From: Candidatus Rokuibacteriota bacterium
GTDB taxonomy: Bacteria > Methylomirabilota > Methylomirabilia > Rokubacteriales > CSP1-6
Assembly: GCA_016209635.1 (NCBI GenBank)
Contig: JACQWC010000129.1
Coordinates: forward strand, 1-41,551
Direction: 5' to 3'
Length of the DNA stretch: 41,551 nucleotides
In this document: in pieces, positions 16,315 through 24,538 of the stretch
Numbering within the stretch: the first letter of the stretch is position 1
How the letters are laid out: every line of letters starts with the position of its first letter
The notes under the pieces: model-generated
Database searches by the model: none
Told to the model about the DNA's origin: nothing
What the model saw: the letters and a program-made list of their open reading frames with translations, nothing else
Translations under genes and position numbers: made by a program

Positions 16315-16736
16315 CCTCCGCCTGTCCGTCGCGGCAGCGCCGCGTTCGACTCGGCACCGGGCGACGGCGTCGTTCCCGCCGTCCAGGACTGCTCCCGGGG
16401 AGCGAGAAGCGTCCACCAGTGACCGAGGAGGATCAGTGACAGCGCGAGCATGTTGAGCGCGATGGGCAGGACCTTCGGCGTGATCGGCACGTCCGAGACC
16501 CAGTAGGCGAGCGTGGTCGCGGAGAGCAGTGGAACCAGCACCCGCGCGCCCGGCGGCCAGGCGCGCCGCCAGAGGCGAGCGAGAGCGTCGCCGAGGTCGC
16601 CTTCGAGCCGCTTATGAAGGATGACCCATGACACGAGCGCGGCCACCAGGAGCGCCGGGACCCATCGATGCAACCACAGAACCGACGCGAGGATGAGGAG
16701 CACCGCGGCACGGTGCCTGCGCTGTTCGCCGGTCAC
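16311..16736 (-). CDS. Small membrane protein of unknown function
   Basis: A 141-residue protein with about four hydrophobic segments (around AAVLLILASVLWL, VPALLVAALVSWVI, VLVPLLSATTLAYW and LPIALNMLALSLILL). I do not recognise a family. It starts at a GTG that overlaps the desaturase stop (GTGA), so it is translationally coupled to the desaturase and may act with it. Its TAG overlaps the TAG of the convergent DMT transporter. Confidence 0.6.
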   Translation of the reverse strand: MTGEQRRHRAAVLLILASVLWLHRWVPALLVAALVSWVILHKRLEGDLGDALARLWRRAWPPGARVLVPLLSATTLAYWVSDVPITPKVLPIALNMLALSLILLGHWWTLLAPREQSWTAGTTPSPGAESNAALPRRTGGG

Positions 16737-17485
16737 CGGATCGCTCCGCCGTCGGTGGGAAGGCTGACTGGGGTGCCGATGATCACGACGAGCCTGACTG
16801 CCGCCAGCGTGCGGATCACCAACCACGACGGATCAAACTCGAACCGCCGCACGCTGAACTTCGGCGCGCGCGGGTGTGCGTGGTGATTGTTGTGCAGGCT
16901 CTCGCCTGCCGTCAGCCAGGCCAGCACCGGTGAGTTGTACGCCGTGTTCCTGAAATTCTGAGCCCCGCACCAGTGACCGACTCCGTTGATGAGCGGCGCG
17001 AGGACGAAGACGTAGAGGACGGCATGCGCCAGCGCGGCGATGAGGCCCGGCCAGATGCCGAGGACGACACACAGCAGCGCGATGCCCAGCCCGAGACCGA
17101 GCCACCCCCGCGAGAAGACGGCACGATCCAGTCGGTCGGCGGGGATGTCCGCGGCGAACCGCTGGATCGTCTCGGGATTTCGCGCTTCTCGTATGTAGTA
17201 GTAGACGTTCAAGAGCTGGACGCGCCACAGGCCGCGCAGCCGCGGGCTGTGGGGGTCACCTTCCCGGTCGGTGAACGCGTGATGCTTCCGATGGACTGCC
17301 ACCCACTCCTGGCGACGCTGCCCCGTGGTCAGCCAGAGCACCGTCCGAAACAGCACATCCGCGACTGGGTGCACGGCCAGCGCCCGGTGCGCGAGGGTGC
17401 GGTGCAGGTACACCGACGTCGCGATCACGGCGATTTGGCCCAGCGCAACGATGACAAGAGGGACGATCCAGACCTGAGTCAACAC
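16733..17485 (-). CDS. Acyl-CoA / acyl-lipid delta-9-type fatty acid desaturase
   Basis: A 250-residue membrane desaturase that introduces a double bond into fatty acyl chains using a di-iron centre, O2 and an electron carrier. All three histidine boxes are present: HRTLAH (28-33), HRKHH (65-69) and HNNHH near residue 205. Hydrophobic segments flank them. It is shorter than many desaturases (about 300-380 residues), close to the minimal catalytic core. The following gene overlaps it by 4 bp. Membrane fluidity control is the usual role. No ferredoxin or cytochrome b5 partner lies nearby. Confidence 0.87.
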   Translation of the reverse strand: MLTQVWIVPLVIVALGQIAVIATSVYLHRTLAHRALAVHPVADVLFRTVLWLTTGQRRQEWVAVHRKHHAFTDREGDPHSPRLRGLWRVQLLNVYYYIREARNPETIQRFAADIPADRLDRAVFSRGWLGLGLGIALLCVVLGIWPGLIAALAHAVLYVFVLAPLINGVGHWCGAQNFRNTAYNSPVLAWLTAGESLHNNHHAHPRAPKFSVRRFEFDPSWLVIRTLAAVRLVVIIGTPVSLPTDGGAIR

Positions 17486-17533
17486 GCCCCCTCCTCCACG
17501 AGTGAGGTTTCGCCACGATCTTCCTTGCGGGGA

Positions 17534-17824
17534 TCAGGATCTCCCCTGGCGTCGCGCCGTACGGCGACTCCTCGGGTCTCCCTCGGCCCCTTTTCGACGC
17601 CCCACGCTCCGCCTCAGGCGCACCGCCCTCGCCTGGCCCTCGACGTTGGCAAGAAGGGCCGGGTGGTCATTGCGCTTCAGCCCCTCCTCGATGAGGGCCC
17701 GGAGGACGATCTGGAGGCTCACCGGGAGCTTGAGCGTGGTCGTCGACTTCCCCGCGAACACCCGCGCCCGGTCCAGAACGTCCTGGGGAAGAATGAGGAG
17801 GACCCGGGCTTTATCGTCGAGCAT
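17534..17824 (-). CDS. Small basic protein, possible ribbon-helix-helix-type regulator
   Basis: A 96-residue protein with a short N-terminal strand (ARVLLILPQDVLDRARVFA), then helices ending LQIVLRALIEEGLKR, and a very basic tail rich in RR/RRK. This layout resembles small DNA-binding proteins, but I recognise no family with confidence. It starts with ATG preceded by GGCGGAGGCGAGG. Two GTTATATAA palindromes lie directly upstream and would be natural autoregulatory sites. It lies 48 bp ahead of the desaturase on the same strand, so it may control it. Confidence 0.45.
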   Translation of the reverse strand: MLDDKARVLLILPQDVLDRARVFAGKSTTTLKLPVSLQIVLRALIEEGLKRNDHPALLANVEGQARAVRLRRSVGRRKGAEGDPRSRRTARRQGRS

Positions 17825-17841
17825 CCTCGCCTCCGCCTCTC

Positions 17842-17869
17842 GTTATATAATTTCCACTTGTTATATAAC
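17842..17869. promoter_or_regulatory. Tandem AT-rich palindromes (GTTATATAA x2, 18 bp apart)
   Basis: Two copies of GTTATATAA begin at 17842 and 17860. The second extends to the perfect palindrome GTTATATAAC and the first differs from it by one base. An 18-bp spacing puts the copies on nearly the same DNA face. In a 70% GC genome such a patch stands out. It lies just upstream of the small basic protein gene, so it probably holds the promoter and an operator. Confidence 0.5.
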
Positions 17870-17935
17870 TTATAGGCTCGGTCTGGGTCAAGTCAAGCGT
17901 GGCGTCGCGGAGGCCGGGCCAGAGGCCGCGTCGGA

Positions 17936-18955
17936 TCAGGCCGGGCCGAGCGGGCGGGAGACGGCGCGGCTGAAGGTGCAGTTGGGGACGACGGCCGAGT
18001 GCTTGCCCGCGCCGCCCGCGACGATGACGAGGACGTCGTCGGGCGACGGGACCTGAGGCATGAGGGCGGCGGGATCGGTCACCGCGGTCATCCAGCGCGG
18101 CCAGTCCTGCATCCCCCACATGCCGCCGAGCTTCAGCGTGCCGAGGGGCAAGCGCGCGTGCTCGAAGATGAACCGCTGGACGTCGGCGCGCGTGAAGCCG
18201 TCGTCCGCGATCGTCCGCGCGTGCTCCGGACCGAGCACGATCAGGAGCTGGCTCTGTGTCAGGTACCAGCCGACGTTCGAGCCGAGCGAGACCGCGGTGT
18301 CGGCGACCGTCGTCAGGATGCCCGACGCGCTGGTCGAGACGTGGTCGTTCACGTTGTGCGGAGGCTCGCCGCCGTAGACGGTCACGGCATCGCCCTCCTG
18401 GAGCGGCTCCCACGGCGAGGCCTCCTCGTTCTCCGCGATGCAGTACGAGAACTTCGCCGGGCTCCCGTGCGTCGCCATGTCGTACCGCCCGGGCCAGGCG
18501 CCGCCGACGTTCATGAGGATCAGGCGGATCGCCCGGCCGATCGTCGCGTTCGCCCGGAACCCCGGACCGAAGCACCCGCTACCGGCGTGCACGCCGATCC
18601 GGCGGCCGTAGGGGCCGTTGACGATGAGGAGGGGCGCGACCGGGTGCGTCGTCGCCTGGACGCCGTAGAGGTTGAACGCCGGGTCGAGCATCGCCTCGAC
18701 CGCGGCCACGAGGACGGGGAAGCAGGCGGGCTCGCAGCCGGCCATCACGGCGTTCACCGCGAGCTTCTCGAGTGTGGCCTGGCGCCAGAGGGGCGGCATC
18801 GCGGCGAGCGAGTGCTCGCCGTCCCGTCCGCCGAGCATCACGCGCACACGATCCTCGGTCGGCGGCACGAGCGGGAGGCCGTCCGACCACTGGCGCTGGG
18901 CGAACGCGGCGAGGAGCGCCTCGGGCGTGTCGTCGACCTCGATCTCCCGCTCCAT
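17936..18955 (-). CDS. Conserved protein, likely partner of the UGSC selenoprotein
   Basis: A 339-residue soluble protein that starts 1 bp after the selenoprotein stop (TAG-G-ATG), so the two are co-translated. I do not recognise a named enzyme family. Conserved-looking parts are WSDGLPLVPPTEDRV near residue 22, a Cys pair in AGCEPACFPVL, GVHAGSGCFGPGFRANATIG with one Cys, FSYCIAENEEAS, and a C-terminal DDVLVIVAGGAGKH. No signal peptide or membrane segment is seen. Proteins with the 'DGLPLVPPT' motif are, as I recall, commonly adjacent or fused to UGSC proteins, so a joint redox function is likely. Function unknown. Confidence 0.7.
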   Translation of the reverse strand: MEREIEVDDTPEALLAAFAQRQWSDGLPLVPPTEDRVRVMLGGRDGEHSLAAMPPLWRQATLEKLAVNAVMAGCEPACFPVLVAAVEAMLDPAFNLYGVQATTHPVAPLLIVNGPYGRRIGVHAGSGCFGPGFRANATIGRAIRLILMNVGGAWPGRYDMATHGSPAKFSYCIAENEEASPWEPLQEGDAVTVYGGEPPHNVNDHVSTSASGILTTVADTAVSLGSNVGWYLTQSQLLIVLGPEHARTIADDGFTRADVQRFIFEHARLPLGTLKLGGMWGMQDWPRWMTAVTDPAALMPQVPSPDDVLVIVAGGAGKHSAVVPNCTFSRAVSRPLGPA

Positions 18956-18956
18956 C

Positions 18957-19484
18957 CTACCGTCCGATGAGGCTCGCGAGTTGCTCGACCGCCTGGCGGG
19001 CCCGCCGCGCGATGGACTCGGGCCGCTCACCGCCGAGCGGATGCTCGATGACGAGGAGGGGCAGGCCCGACACGCCGAGCGCGCTCAGCTCACTCACGGC
19101 GAGGCCCTGGAACGCGGTCGTCGCGATGAGACCGGCGGGGGTGCCGCTCTTCGCCAGCTCGATGGCGTCGTGTAGACTCCACGACGTGCACGACCCTCAG
19201 TCCGCGGAGCCGGCGAAGACGACGTCGCACGCCTTCGCCAGCTCCACGATCAGCTCTCGCGAGGCGGGCGTGGAGGCGTTCGCCTTGCGCCGGTGGACGA
19301 TCGCCGCCACCCCATAGCGCTCGCGCAGGAGGTCGCCGATGCCGGCGGTGAGCCGATCGAAGTTCGCCTTGGTGTTGTCGAGGAAGCCGACCGTGCGCCC
19401 GGCCCACTCGCGGGGCAGCGGGGGCACCGGGACGGTCTCGGTCCTGACGACGCCGACGGGGCTGAGGACGCGGATGCGCGCCAT
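18957..19484 (-). CDS. UGSC-family selenoprotein (in-frame UGA = selenocysteine 96)
   Basis: Read through the UGA at 19199-19197, the frame gives a 175-residue protein that starts MARIRVLSPVG and ends at TAG 18957. The UGA falls at residue 96 in FAGSAD-U-GSC-TSWS, the UGSC signature, a selenocysteine three residues before a Cys. Sequence after the UGA is protein-like (HDAIELAK, GLIATTAFQGLA, LPLLVIEHPLGG), and the stop abuts the next start. A SECIS-like hairpin begins 11 bases downstream. GGAGGAG precedes the ATG. The family is known from selenoproteome surveys; its reaction is not established. A conventional annotation would truncate it at 95 residues. Confidence 0.85.
19166..19186 (-). promoter_or_regulatory. 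Candidate bacterial SECIS element
   Basis: Read on the coding strand, a perfect 7-bp stem CGUCGUG / CACGACG closes a 7-base loop GAGUCUA. The stem starts 11 bases after the UGA and the loop 18 bases after it, matching the upper stem-loop placement of E. coli fdhF. The loop begins with G, as SelB-binding bacterial SECIS hairpins need. Structure is seen; SelB binding is inferred. Confidence 0.75.
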
Positions 19485-19495
19485 GGCACTCCTCC

Positions 19496-19720
19496 TCACT
19501 TCCGCCTCTTGAAGGCGGTGGACCGAGCGAGCAACCGCCCGAGGTGCTCGTGGATCTCCGCGAGCACGGAGCGTTTGACCCGCACGGCCACGGACTCGAC
19601 CGGCTCTGGGCTGCCGACCCGGTGGATGACGAGCGTCCCGGTGAACTCGTCCGCGCGCTCGTCGGTCGCCGCGAGCCCGCGGAGCGTGAGGAACTCCCAC
19701 TCGTCCGTCATGGCGGACAT
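19496..19720 (-). CDS. Small conserved protein upstream of the selenoprotein
   Basis: A 74-residue (or 71 if the ATG at 19711 is used) soluble protein, no recognised family. It reads as a small beta-rich domain (FTGTLVIHRVGSPEPVESVAVRVK) followed by an amphipathic helix (SVLAEIHEHLGRLLAR). Its stop lies 12 bp before the selenoprotein start, so it is the first gene of a three-gene operon with the UGSC protein and its partner. It diverges from the sugar kinase at 19822. Confidence 0.55.
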   Translation of the reverse strand: MSAMTDEWEFLTLRGLAATDERADEFTGTLVIHRVGSPEPVESVAVRVKRSVLAEIHEHLGRLLARSTAFKRRK

Positions 19721-19821
19721 TGTACTGTACCCGGGACGACGCCATGCCCGGCGCGATAGGGCCTGGCCGGCTGGCCAACGCGCGGTCCGCGGGGACCGCG
19801 GCTCCGTTACAATGGCCGGCG

Positions 19822-21264
19822 ATGGTCATTGCTCTCGACGTCGGGACGTCGTCCGCGCGCGCGGCGCTCTATGACCCGGCGGGCCGTCCGGTCACCGGCC
19901 GCTTCTACCAGGTTCAGTACGAGCCGACGACCACGCCCGACGGCGGCGTCGAGCACGACGCGGCCCGGCTCCTCGAGGCGGTGGGCGGGTGCCTCGACCG
20001 GCTCCACGCGGGACCGCGCCTCGGCGAGGTGCTCGGCGTCGGCGTCACGACGTTCTGGCACGGGCTCCTGGGATTCGACGCATCGGGCCGTCCCGCCACG
20101 CCCGTCTACATGTGGGCCGACTCGCGAAGCGCGGGGGACGCCGCGCTCCTCAGATCGGCGCTCGACGAAGAGACCCTGCACGCGCGGACGGGCTGCCACC
20201 TTCATTCCTCCTACTGGCCCGCCAAGCTCCGCTGGCTCGCCCGGGAGCGCCCGTCCGACACTGGGCGGGTGGCGCGCTGGGGGTCGTTCGGCGAGTATCT
20301 CGAGCTGACCCTGTTCGGCGACGCGGCGACCAGCCTCTCGATGGCCTCGGGGACGGGACTCCTCGACCAGGAACGGAGCCGCTGGGACGCGGAGGCGGTC
20401 GCCGCGGCCGGCGTCGAGGAGACCCAGCTCTTCCGTCTGGGCGACCGCACCCAGCCCCGCCGCGGGCTCCGCACGGCCTGGGCCGAGCGCTGGCCGGCGC
20501 TCCGGACCACGCCCTGGTTCCCCGCCGTCGGCGACGGCGCGGCCAGCAGCGTCGGCTCGGATTGTGTCGACACCCGGAGGATCGCGCTCAATGTCGGGAC
20601 TTCCGCGGCGCTCCGGGTCGTCACCGGCGCCCCCGTGGCGCCACCGCGCGGTCTCTGGCGGTACTGCATCGACCGGCGGCTCTCGATGCTCGGGGGCGCG
20701 ACCTCCGAGGGCGGCAACGTGTACGCGTGGTGCCGCGAGACCCTGAAGCTCCCCGACGACGCGGGGCTCGAGGCGGCGCTCGAGCTGCTCCCGCCGGACA
20801 GCCACGGCATCACCGTGCTCCCGTTCCTCGCGGGCGAGCGCGCCCCCGGCTGGCGCGGCGACCGGCGCGCCGCGATCCTCGGTCTCTCGCTCGGGACCAC
20901 CGCGATCGAGATCGTCCGTGCGGCGCTCGAGGCGGTCGCGCTGCGGCTGGCCCTCGTCTACGCGCTGCTCGGCCCCCACGCCGCGACCGACCACACCGTC
21001 GTCGCCTCGGGCGGCGCGCTCGGTCGCTCGCGCGCGTGGACCCAGATCATCGCCGACGCGCTCGGCCGGCCGATCACGTGGTCGACGGAGAAGGAGGCGA
21101 CGAGCCGCGGCGCCGCGCTGCTCGCCCTCCACGCGCTGGGCGTCCTCGACGACCTCGGCGCGGTGCAGGCGCCGCTGAGCACGACGTTCCAGCCCGACCC
21201 GGCGCGCCACGCGCGGTACCGCGAGGCGCTCGAGCGACAGCGCCGCCTCTACGAAAGGGTGTGA
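19822..21264 (+). CDS. FGGY-family carbohydrate kinase (gluconokinase-like)
   Basis: A 480-residue sugar kinase that phosphorylates a polyol or sugar acid with ATP. N-terminal ATP fold VIALDVGTSSARAALYD; the second half carries LNVGTSAALRVV and the C-terminal FGGY signature region ASGGALGRSRAWTQIIADALG. The ATG at 19822 was chosen because it begins exactly at the fold; there is no good ribosome binding site. It is the first gene of an operon with pgl, rpiB and zwf (7, 36 and 19 bp gaps), so gluconate, feeding the oxidative pentose phosphate pathway, is the most likely substrate; xylulose or ribulose kinases are alternatives. Confidence 0.82.
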   Translation: MVIALDVGTSSARAALYDPAGRPVTGRFYQVQYEPTTTPDGGVEHDAARLLEAVGGCLDRLHAGPRLGEVLGVGVTTFWHGLLGFDASGRPATPVYMWADSRSAGDAALLRSALDEETLHARTGCHLHSSYWPAKLRWLARERPSDTGRVARWGSFGEYLELTLFGDAATSLSMASGTGLLDQERSRWDAEAVAAAGVEETQLFRLGDRTQPRRGLRTAWAERWPALRTTPWFPAVGDGAASSVGSDCVDTRRIALNVGTSAALRVVTGAPVAPPRGLWRYCIDRRLSMLGGATSEGGNVYAWCRETLKLPDDAGLEAALELLPPDSHGITVLPFLAGERAPGWRGDRRAAILGLSLGTTAIEIVRAALEAVALRLALVYALLGPHAATDHTVVASGGALGRSRAWTQIIADALGRPITWSTEKEATSRGAALLALHALGVLDDLGAVQAPLSTTFQPDPARHARYREALERQRRLYERV

Positions 21265-21271
21265 TCCGACC

Positions 21272-22024
21272 ATGGGATCGTTCGCTGACCTGACGATCGT
21301 CGGAGATCCCGCGGCGCTCGCGGAGACCGCGGCCCACGCCATCGTGGACGCGGCCACCCAGGCGGTCGCGGCGCGCGGGCGGTTCACGATCGCGCTGGCG
21401 GGCGGCGCGACGCCGCGCGCCACCTACGGGCGGCTCGCGCTGCCGCCGTTTCGCGATCGGATGCCGTGGGAGCGGACCTGGATCTTCTTCGGCGACGAGC
21501 GGGGCGTGTCACCCGATCACCCCGAGTCCAACTACCGCATGGTCCGCGAGGCGCTCCTCGAGAAGGTGCCGATCCCGCCGGCGCATGTCTTGAGAATCCG
21601 GGGCGAGGCGGAGGACCCGGAGGTCGCCGCGGCGGCGTACGCGCGCACGCTCGCCGAGGTCTTCGAGACCCGTCGCGGCGAGCTCCCGCGCTTCGACCTG
21701 ATCCTGCTCGGCCTCGGCATCGACGGCCACACCGCCTCGCTGTTTCCGGGCTCCCCGGCGCTGAAGGAGGTCTTCCGGATGGTCGCCGCGGTCCACGCGG
21801 CGGCCGCCGCCGTCCCGCAGCGGCTCACGCTCACTTTCCCCGTGCTGAACGCGGCCGCGTATGTGGTGTTCCTCGTCTCCGGGATCGAGAAGGCCAAGGT
21901 CGTCAGGGCGGTGCTGAGCGAGCAGGCGATGCTCCCCGCGGGCATGGTGCGGCCGACCGACGGCCGCCTCCTCTGGATCCTCGATCGCGCGGCGGCGTCG
22001 TCGCTGCCGGCCGAGGGCCGCTAG
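21272..22024 (+). CDS. pgl: 6-phosphogluconolactonase
   Basis: A 250-residue enzyme (DevB/SOL type) that hydrolyses 6-phosphogluconolactone to 6-phosphogluconate. Signature parts: FTIALAGGATPRATYGRL, WIFFGDERGVSPDHPESNYRM and DLILLGLGIDGHTASLFPG. Length and motif order are normal. It lies between the sugar kinase and rpiB, with zwf two genes later; the product of Zwf is its substrate, so a common transcript makes sense. Confidence 0.92.
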   Translation: MGSFADLTIVGDPAALAETAAHAIVDAATQAVAARGRFTIALAGGATPRATYGRLALPPFRDRMPWERTWIFFGDERGVSPDHPESNYRMVREALLEKVPIPPAHVLRIRGEAEDPEVAAAAYARTLAEVFETRRGELPRFDLILLGLGIDGHTASLFPGSPALKEVFRMVAAVHAAAAAVPQRLTLTFPVLNAAAYVVFLVSGIEKAKVVRAVLSEQAMLPAGMVRPTDGRLLWILDRAAASSLPAEGR

Positions 22025-22060
22025 CCGTTGCCCCGGAAGGTTTGCGATACTGACATCGGG

Positions 22061-22525
22061 ATGCGCATCGCCGTCGCCTGCGACCACGCGGGTTTCCCCT
22101 ACAAGGAGCGTGTCCTCACCGCGCTCCGGAGTGACGGCCACGACGTTGCGGACCTCGGCACCCACTCGACGGATCCGGTCGACTACCCGGATTACGCGCG
22201 CACGATCGGCCTCGCGGTCCGCGAGGGCCGCGCCGACGTGGGGGTGCTCATCTGCGGAAGCGGCGCGGGAGTCTCGATCGCCGCGAACAAGATCCATGGA
22301 GTCCGCGCCGCCCTCTGTCACGACCTCTTCACGGCCAGGCAGGCGCGGGAGGACGACGACGCGAACGTCATCTGTCTCGGCGCGCGCGTGATCGATGTCG
22401 ACGCCGCGGTCGCGCTCGCGCGTGAGTTCGTCGGGGCCCGCTTCTCCCACGCCGAGCGCCACGAGCGCCGCCTGGCGAAGGTCCTCGCCCTCGAGGCGGG
22501 GGAGCTGCCCGGAGGGAAGGCATGA
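22061..22525 (+). CDS. rpiB: Ribose-5-phosphate isomerase B
   Basis: A 154-residue RpiB/LacAB-family isomerase that interconverts ribose 5-phosphate and ribulose 5-phosphate. Family motifs: MRIAVACDHAGFPYKE, DYPDYA, GVLICGSGAGVSIAANKI and RAALCHDLFTARQAREDDDANVICLGARVI. The catalytic Cys of the family is in the LICGSGAG loop. Start ATG at 22061 with the standard N-terminus. Second to last gene of the pentose phosphate operon. Confidence 0.92.
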   Translation: MRIAVACDHAGFPYKERVLTALRSDGHDVADLGTHSTDPVDYPDYARTIGLAVREGRADVGVLICGSGAGVSIAANKIHGVRAALCHDLFTARQAREDDDANVICLGARVIDVDAAVALAREFVGARFSHAERHERRLAKVLALEAGELPGGKA

Positions 22526-22544
22526 CGACTGACGGGAGGACACG

Positions 22545-24032
22545 GTGGCGACTGAAGAGCCGTTCTCGCTGATCATCTTCGGCGCGTCGGGCGACCTGAC
22601 CAAGCGGAAGCTCATGCCGGCCCTGTGGAGCCTCTACGCGGCGCGGGTCCTGCCGGAGCCGTTCGCCATCGTCGCCGTCGCGCGCACCGGGATGAGCCAC
22701 GACGAGTTCCGCCGGCGCGTGCGGGAAGCGATCGTCGAGTTCGCGCGGATCCAGCCGCCCTCGGACCTCGTGTGGGAGCGCTTCGCCTCAGCCCTCTTCT
22801 ACCTGTCCGGCGATCCGAACGACCTCGCGCTGTACCCCAAGCTCGACCGCCTCCTCGCGGAGACCGAGGCGGCGCGCGGGCGCCACGCCAACCGCCTCTT
22901 CTACTGCGCCACGCCGCCGAGCCTCTACGAGCCGATCGTCCGGAACCTCGGCGCGGCGGCGCTGGCGGGCGAGCCGTCGGGCTGGACGCGGATCGTGGTC
23001 GAGAAGCCGTTCGGCCGGGACCTCGAGAGCGCCCGGGCGCTGAACCGGCAGCTCGCCGCCGTGTTCCGGGAGGAGCAGGTCTACCGGATCGACCACTACC
23101 TCGGCAAGGAGACGGTCCAGAACATCCTCGTGTTCAGGTTCGCCAACGGGATCTTCGAGCCGCTCTGGAACCGCAACCACGTGGCCCAGGTCCAGATCAC
23201 GGTGGCCGAATCCCTCGGCGTCGAGACGCGCGGCGCCTACTACGAGGAGTCGGGGGCGTTGCGCGACATGCTGCAGAACCACATGCTCCAGCTCCTGTGC
23301 CTGATCGCGATGGAGTCGCCGGTCACCTTCGACGCGGCGCCTGTCCGGGACGAGAAGAACAAGGTCCTCGCCGCGATCCGCCCGATCGACCCGGCGAAGC
23401 TGGACGAGGCGGCCGTCCGCGGCCAGTACGGGCCCGGCTTCGCCGAGGGCAAGCGTGTTCCCGGCTACCGGGAGGAGAAGGGCGTGGCGCCGGACTCGCG
23501 GACGGAGACGTACGTCGCCCTCCGGCTCCTGGTCGACAACTGGCGATGGGCCGGCGTCCCCTTCTATCTCCGCACCGGCAAGCGGCTGGCCAAGCGCGTC
23601 AGCGAGATCGCCATCCAGTTCCGCCGGACGCCCCACATGATCTTCCGGCGCCATCCGGCGGGGGCCGACTCGAACACGCTCGTGATCCGCATCCAGCCCG
23701 ACGAGGGCATCGGCCTCACCGTGGCGGCGAAGACGCCCGGCCCCGAGCTCAAGCTCGGCTCCGTCGGGCTCGACTTCCGCTACGGCGACGTCTACGGCGG
23801 CCAGCCCCCGGAGGCCTACGAGCGGCTGCTCCTCGACGCCATCCACGGCGACGCGACGCTTTACGCGCGGGGCGACTGGGTGGAGCAGGCGTGGGCGATC
23901 CTCGCGCCCGTCCTCGGCGCCTGGGCCCAGGATCCGACGGCTCCCTTTCCGAACTACGAAGCGGGCACGTGGGGCCCGGGGGACGCGGACGCGTTCATCG
24001 CGCGGGACGGGGGCGCCTGGCGGCAGCCCTGA
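22545..24032 (+). CDS. zwf: Glucose-6-phosphate 1-dehydrogenase
   Basis: A 495-residue enzyme that oxidises glucose 6-phosphate to the lactone with NADP+, the entry step of the oxidative pentose phosphate path. NADP fold IIFGASGDLTKRKLMPAL near the N-terminus; active-site motif RIDHYLGKETVQNI near residue 180; RFANGIFEPLWNRNHVAQVQIT follows. The start is a GTG preceded by GGGAGGAC. It is the last gene of the operon; 6-phosphogluconate dehydrogenase (gnd) is not in the window. Confidence 0.94.
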   Translation: MATEEPFSLIIFGASGDLTKRKLMPALWSLYAARVLPEPFAIVAVARTGMSHDEFRRRVREAIVEFARIQPPSDLVWERFASALFYLSGDPNDLALYPKLDRLLAETEAARGRHANRLFYCATPPSLYEPIVRNLGAAALAGEPSGWTRIVVEKPFGRDLESARALNRQLAAVFREEQVYRIDHYLGKETVQNILVFRFANGIFEPLWNRNHVAQVQITVAESLGVETRGAYYEESGALRDMLQNHMLQLLCLIAMESPVTFDAAPVRDEKNKVLAAIRPIDPAKLDEAAVRGQYGPGFAEGKRVPGYREEKGVAPDSRTETYVALRLLVDNWRWAGVPFYLRTGKRLAKRVSEIAIQFRRTPHMIFRRHPAGADSNTLVIRIQPDEGIGLTVAAKTPGPELKLGSVGLDFRYGDVYGGQPPEAYERLLLDAIHGDATLYARGDWVEQAWAILAPVLGAWAQDPTAPFPNYEAGTWGPGDADAFIARDGGAWRQP

Positions 24033-24063
24033 GGGCCGCGGCCGTGCCGCGCCCCGGGGTGCC

Positions 24064-24465
24064 TCACTTCGGGGGCTGGAGGATCCGGCTGACCGTCAGC
24101 TCGGCGTAGGTGAACCAGAGCCCGTCCCAGAACCGCGCCTGGAGCGAGCTGCCCTCCTTCTCGTAGACCTGCGTCGTCTTCTGCTTCGGCGCGACCGTGG
24201 TGCTGAGATGTTTCCACCCGTTGGCCTCGAGCGTCGCGCGCATCGCGACCGTCAGGCTCTCGACCTCGACGCGGCCCCGGTAGAGGAGGAGGGCCGCCTT
24301 GACCTTCGGGGACTCGATGATCGTGGACTTCTCGGGCTGGTAGACGAGCCCCTTGGGGACCGGGATGTCCTCGAACTCGCTCCGCGCGGGCCGCGGGGGC
24401 GCGGTCGCGCACGCCACCGTCAGCGTGCAGGCCACCACGACGACGACGGCTCGACGCGCGCTCAC
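24064..24465 (-). CDS. Predicted lipoprotein
   Basis: A 133-residue exported protein. The N-terminus is a signal peptide (AVVVVVACTLTVAC) with two possible lipobox Cys residues, VVAC and TVAC. The mature part has IPVPKGLVYQPEKSTIIES and AALLLYRGRVEVESLTVAMRATLEANGW, a pattern I know from uncharacterised small lipoproteins of Gram-negative bacteria; I give no function. It is convergent with zwf and follows serA on the same strand by 74 bp. Confidence 0.65.
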   Translation of the reverse strand: MSARRAVVVVVACTLTVACATAPPRPARSEFEDIPVPKGLVYQPEKSTIIESPKVKAALLLYRGRVEVESLTVAMRATLEANGWKHLSTTVAPKQKTTQVYEKEGSSLQARFWDGLWFTYAELTVSRILQPPK

Positions 24466-24538
24466 GAGGGCATCGTAGCAAGGCGCTCTCGTACCGACCA
24501 AGAAATTTCACCCCGGATCCGGCCCGGGAGGCGGCGGG

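Noticed and set aside
18957..19199. The TGA in the UGSC gene as a nonsense mutation
   Set aside because: Its position at the exact U of the UGSC motif and the hairpin 11 bases on make a random mutation unlikely.
19197..19829. Reading the UGSC gene as a 95-residue protein ending at TGA
   Set aside because: Coding sequence, the GSC motif and the downstream start spacing all continue past the TGA; a SECIS-like hairpin follows.
24033..24063. Terminator after zwf (GGGCCGCGGCC)
   Set aside because: Self-complementary GC run with no clear loop or U-tract.
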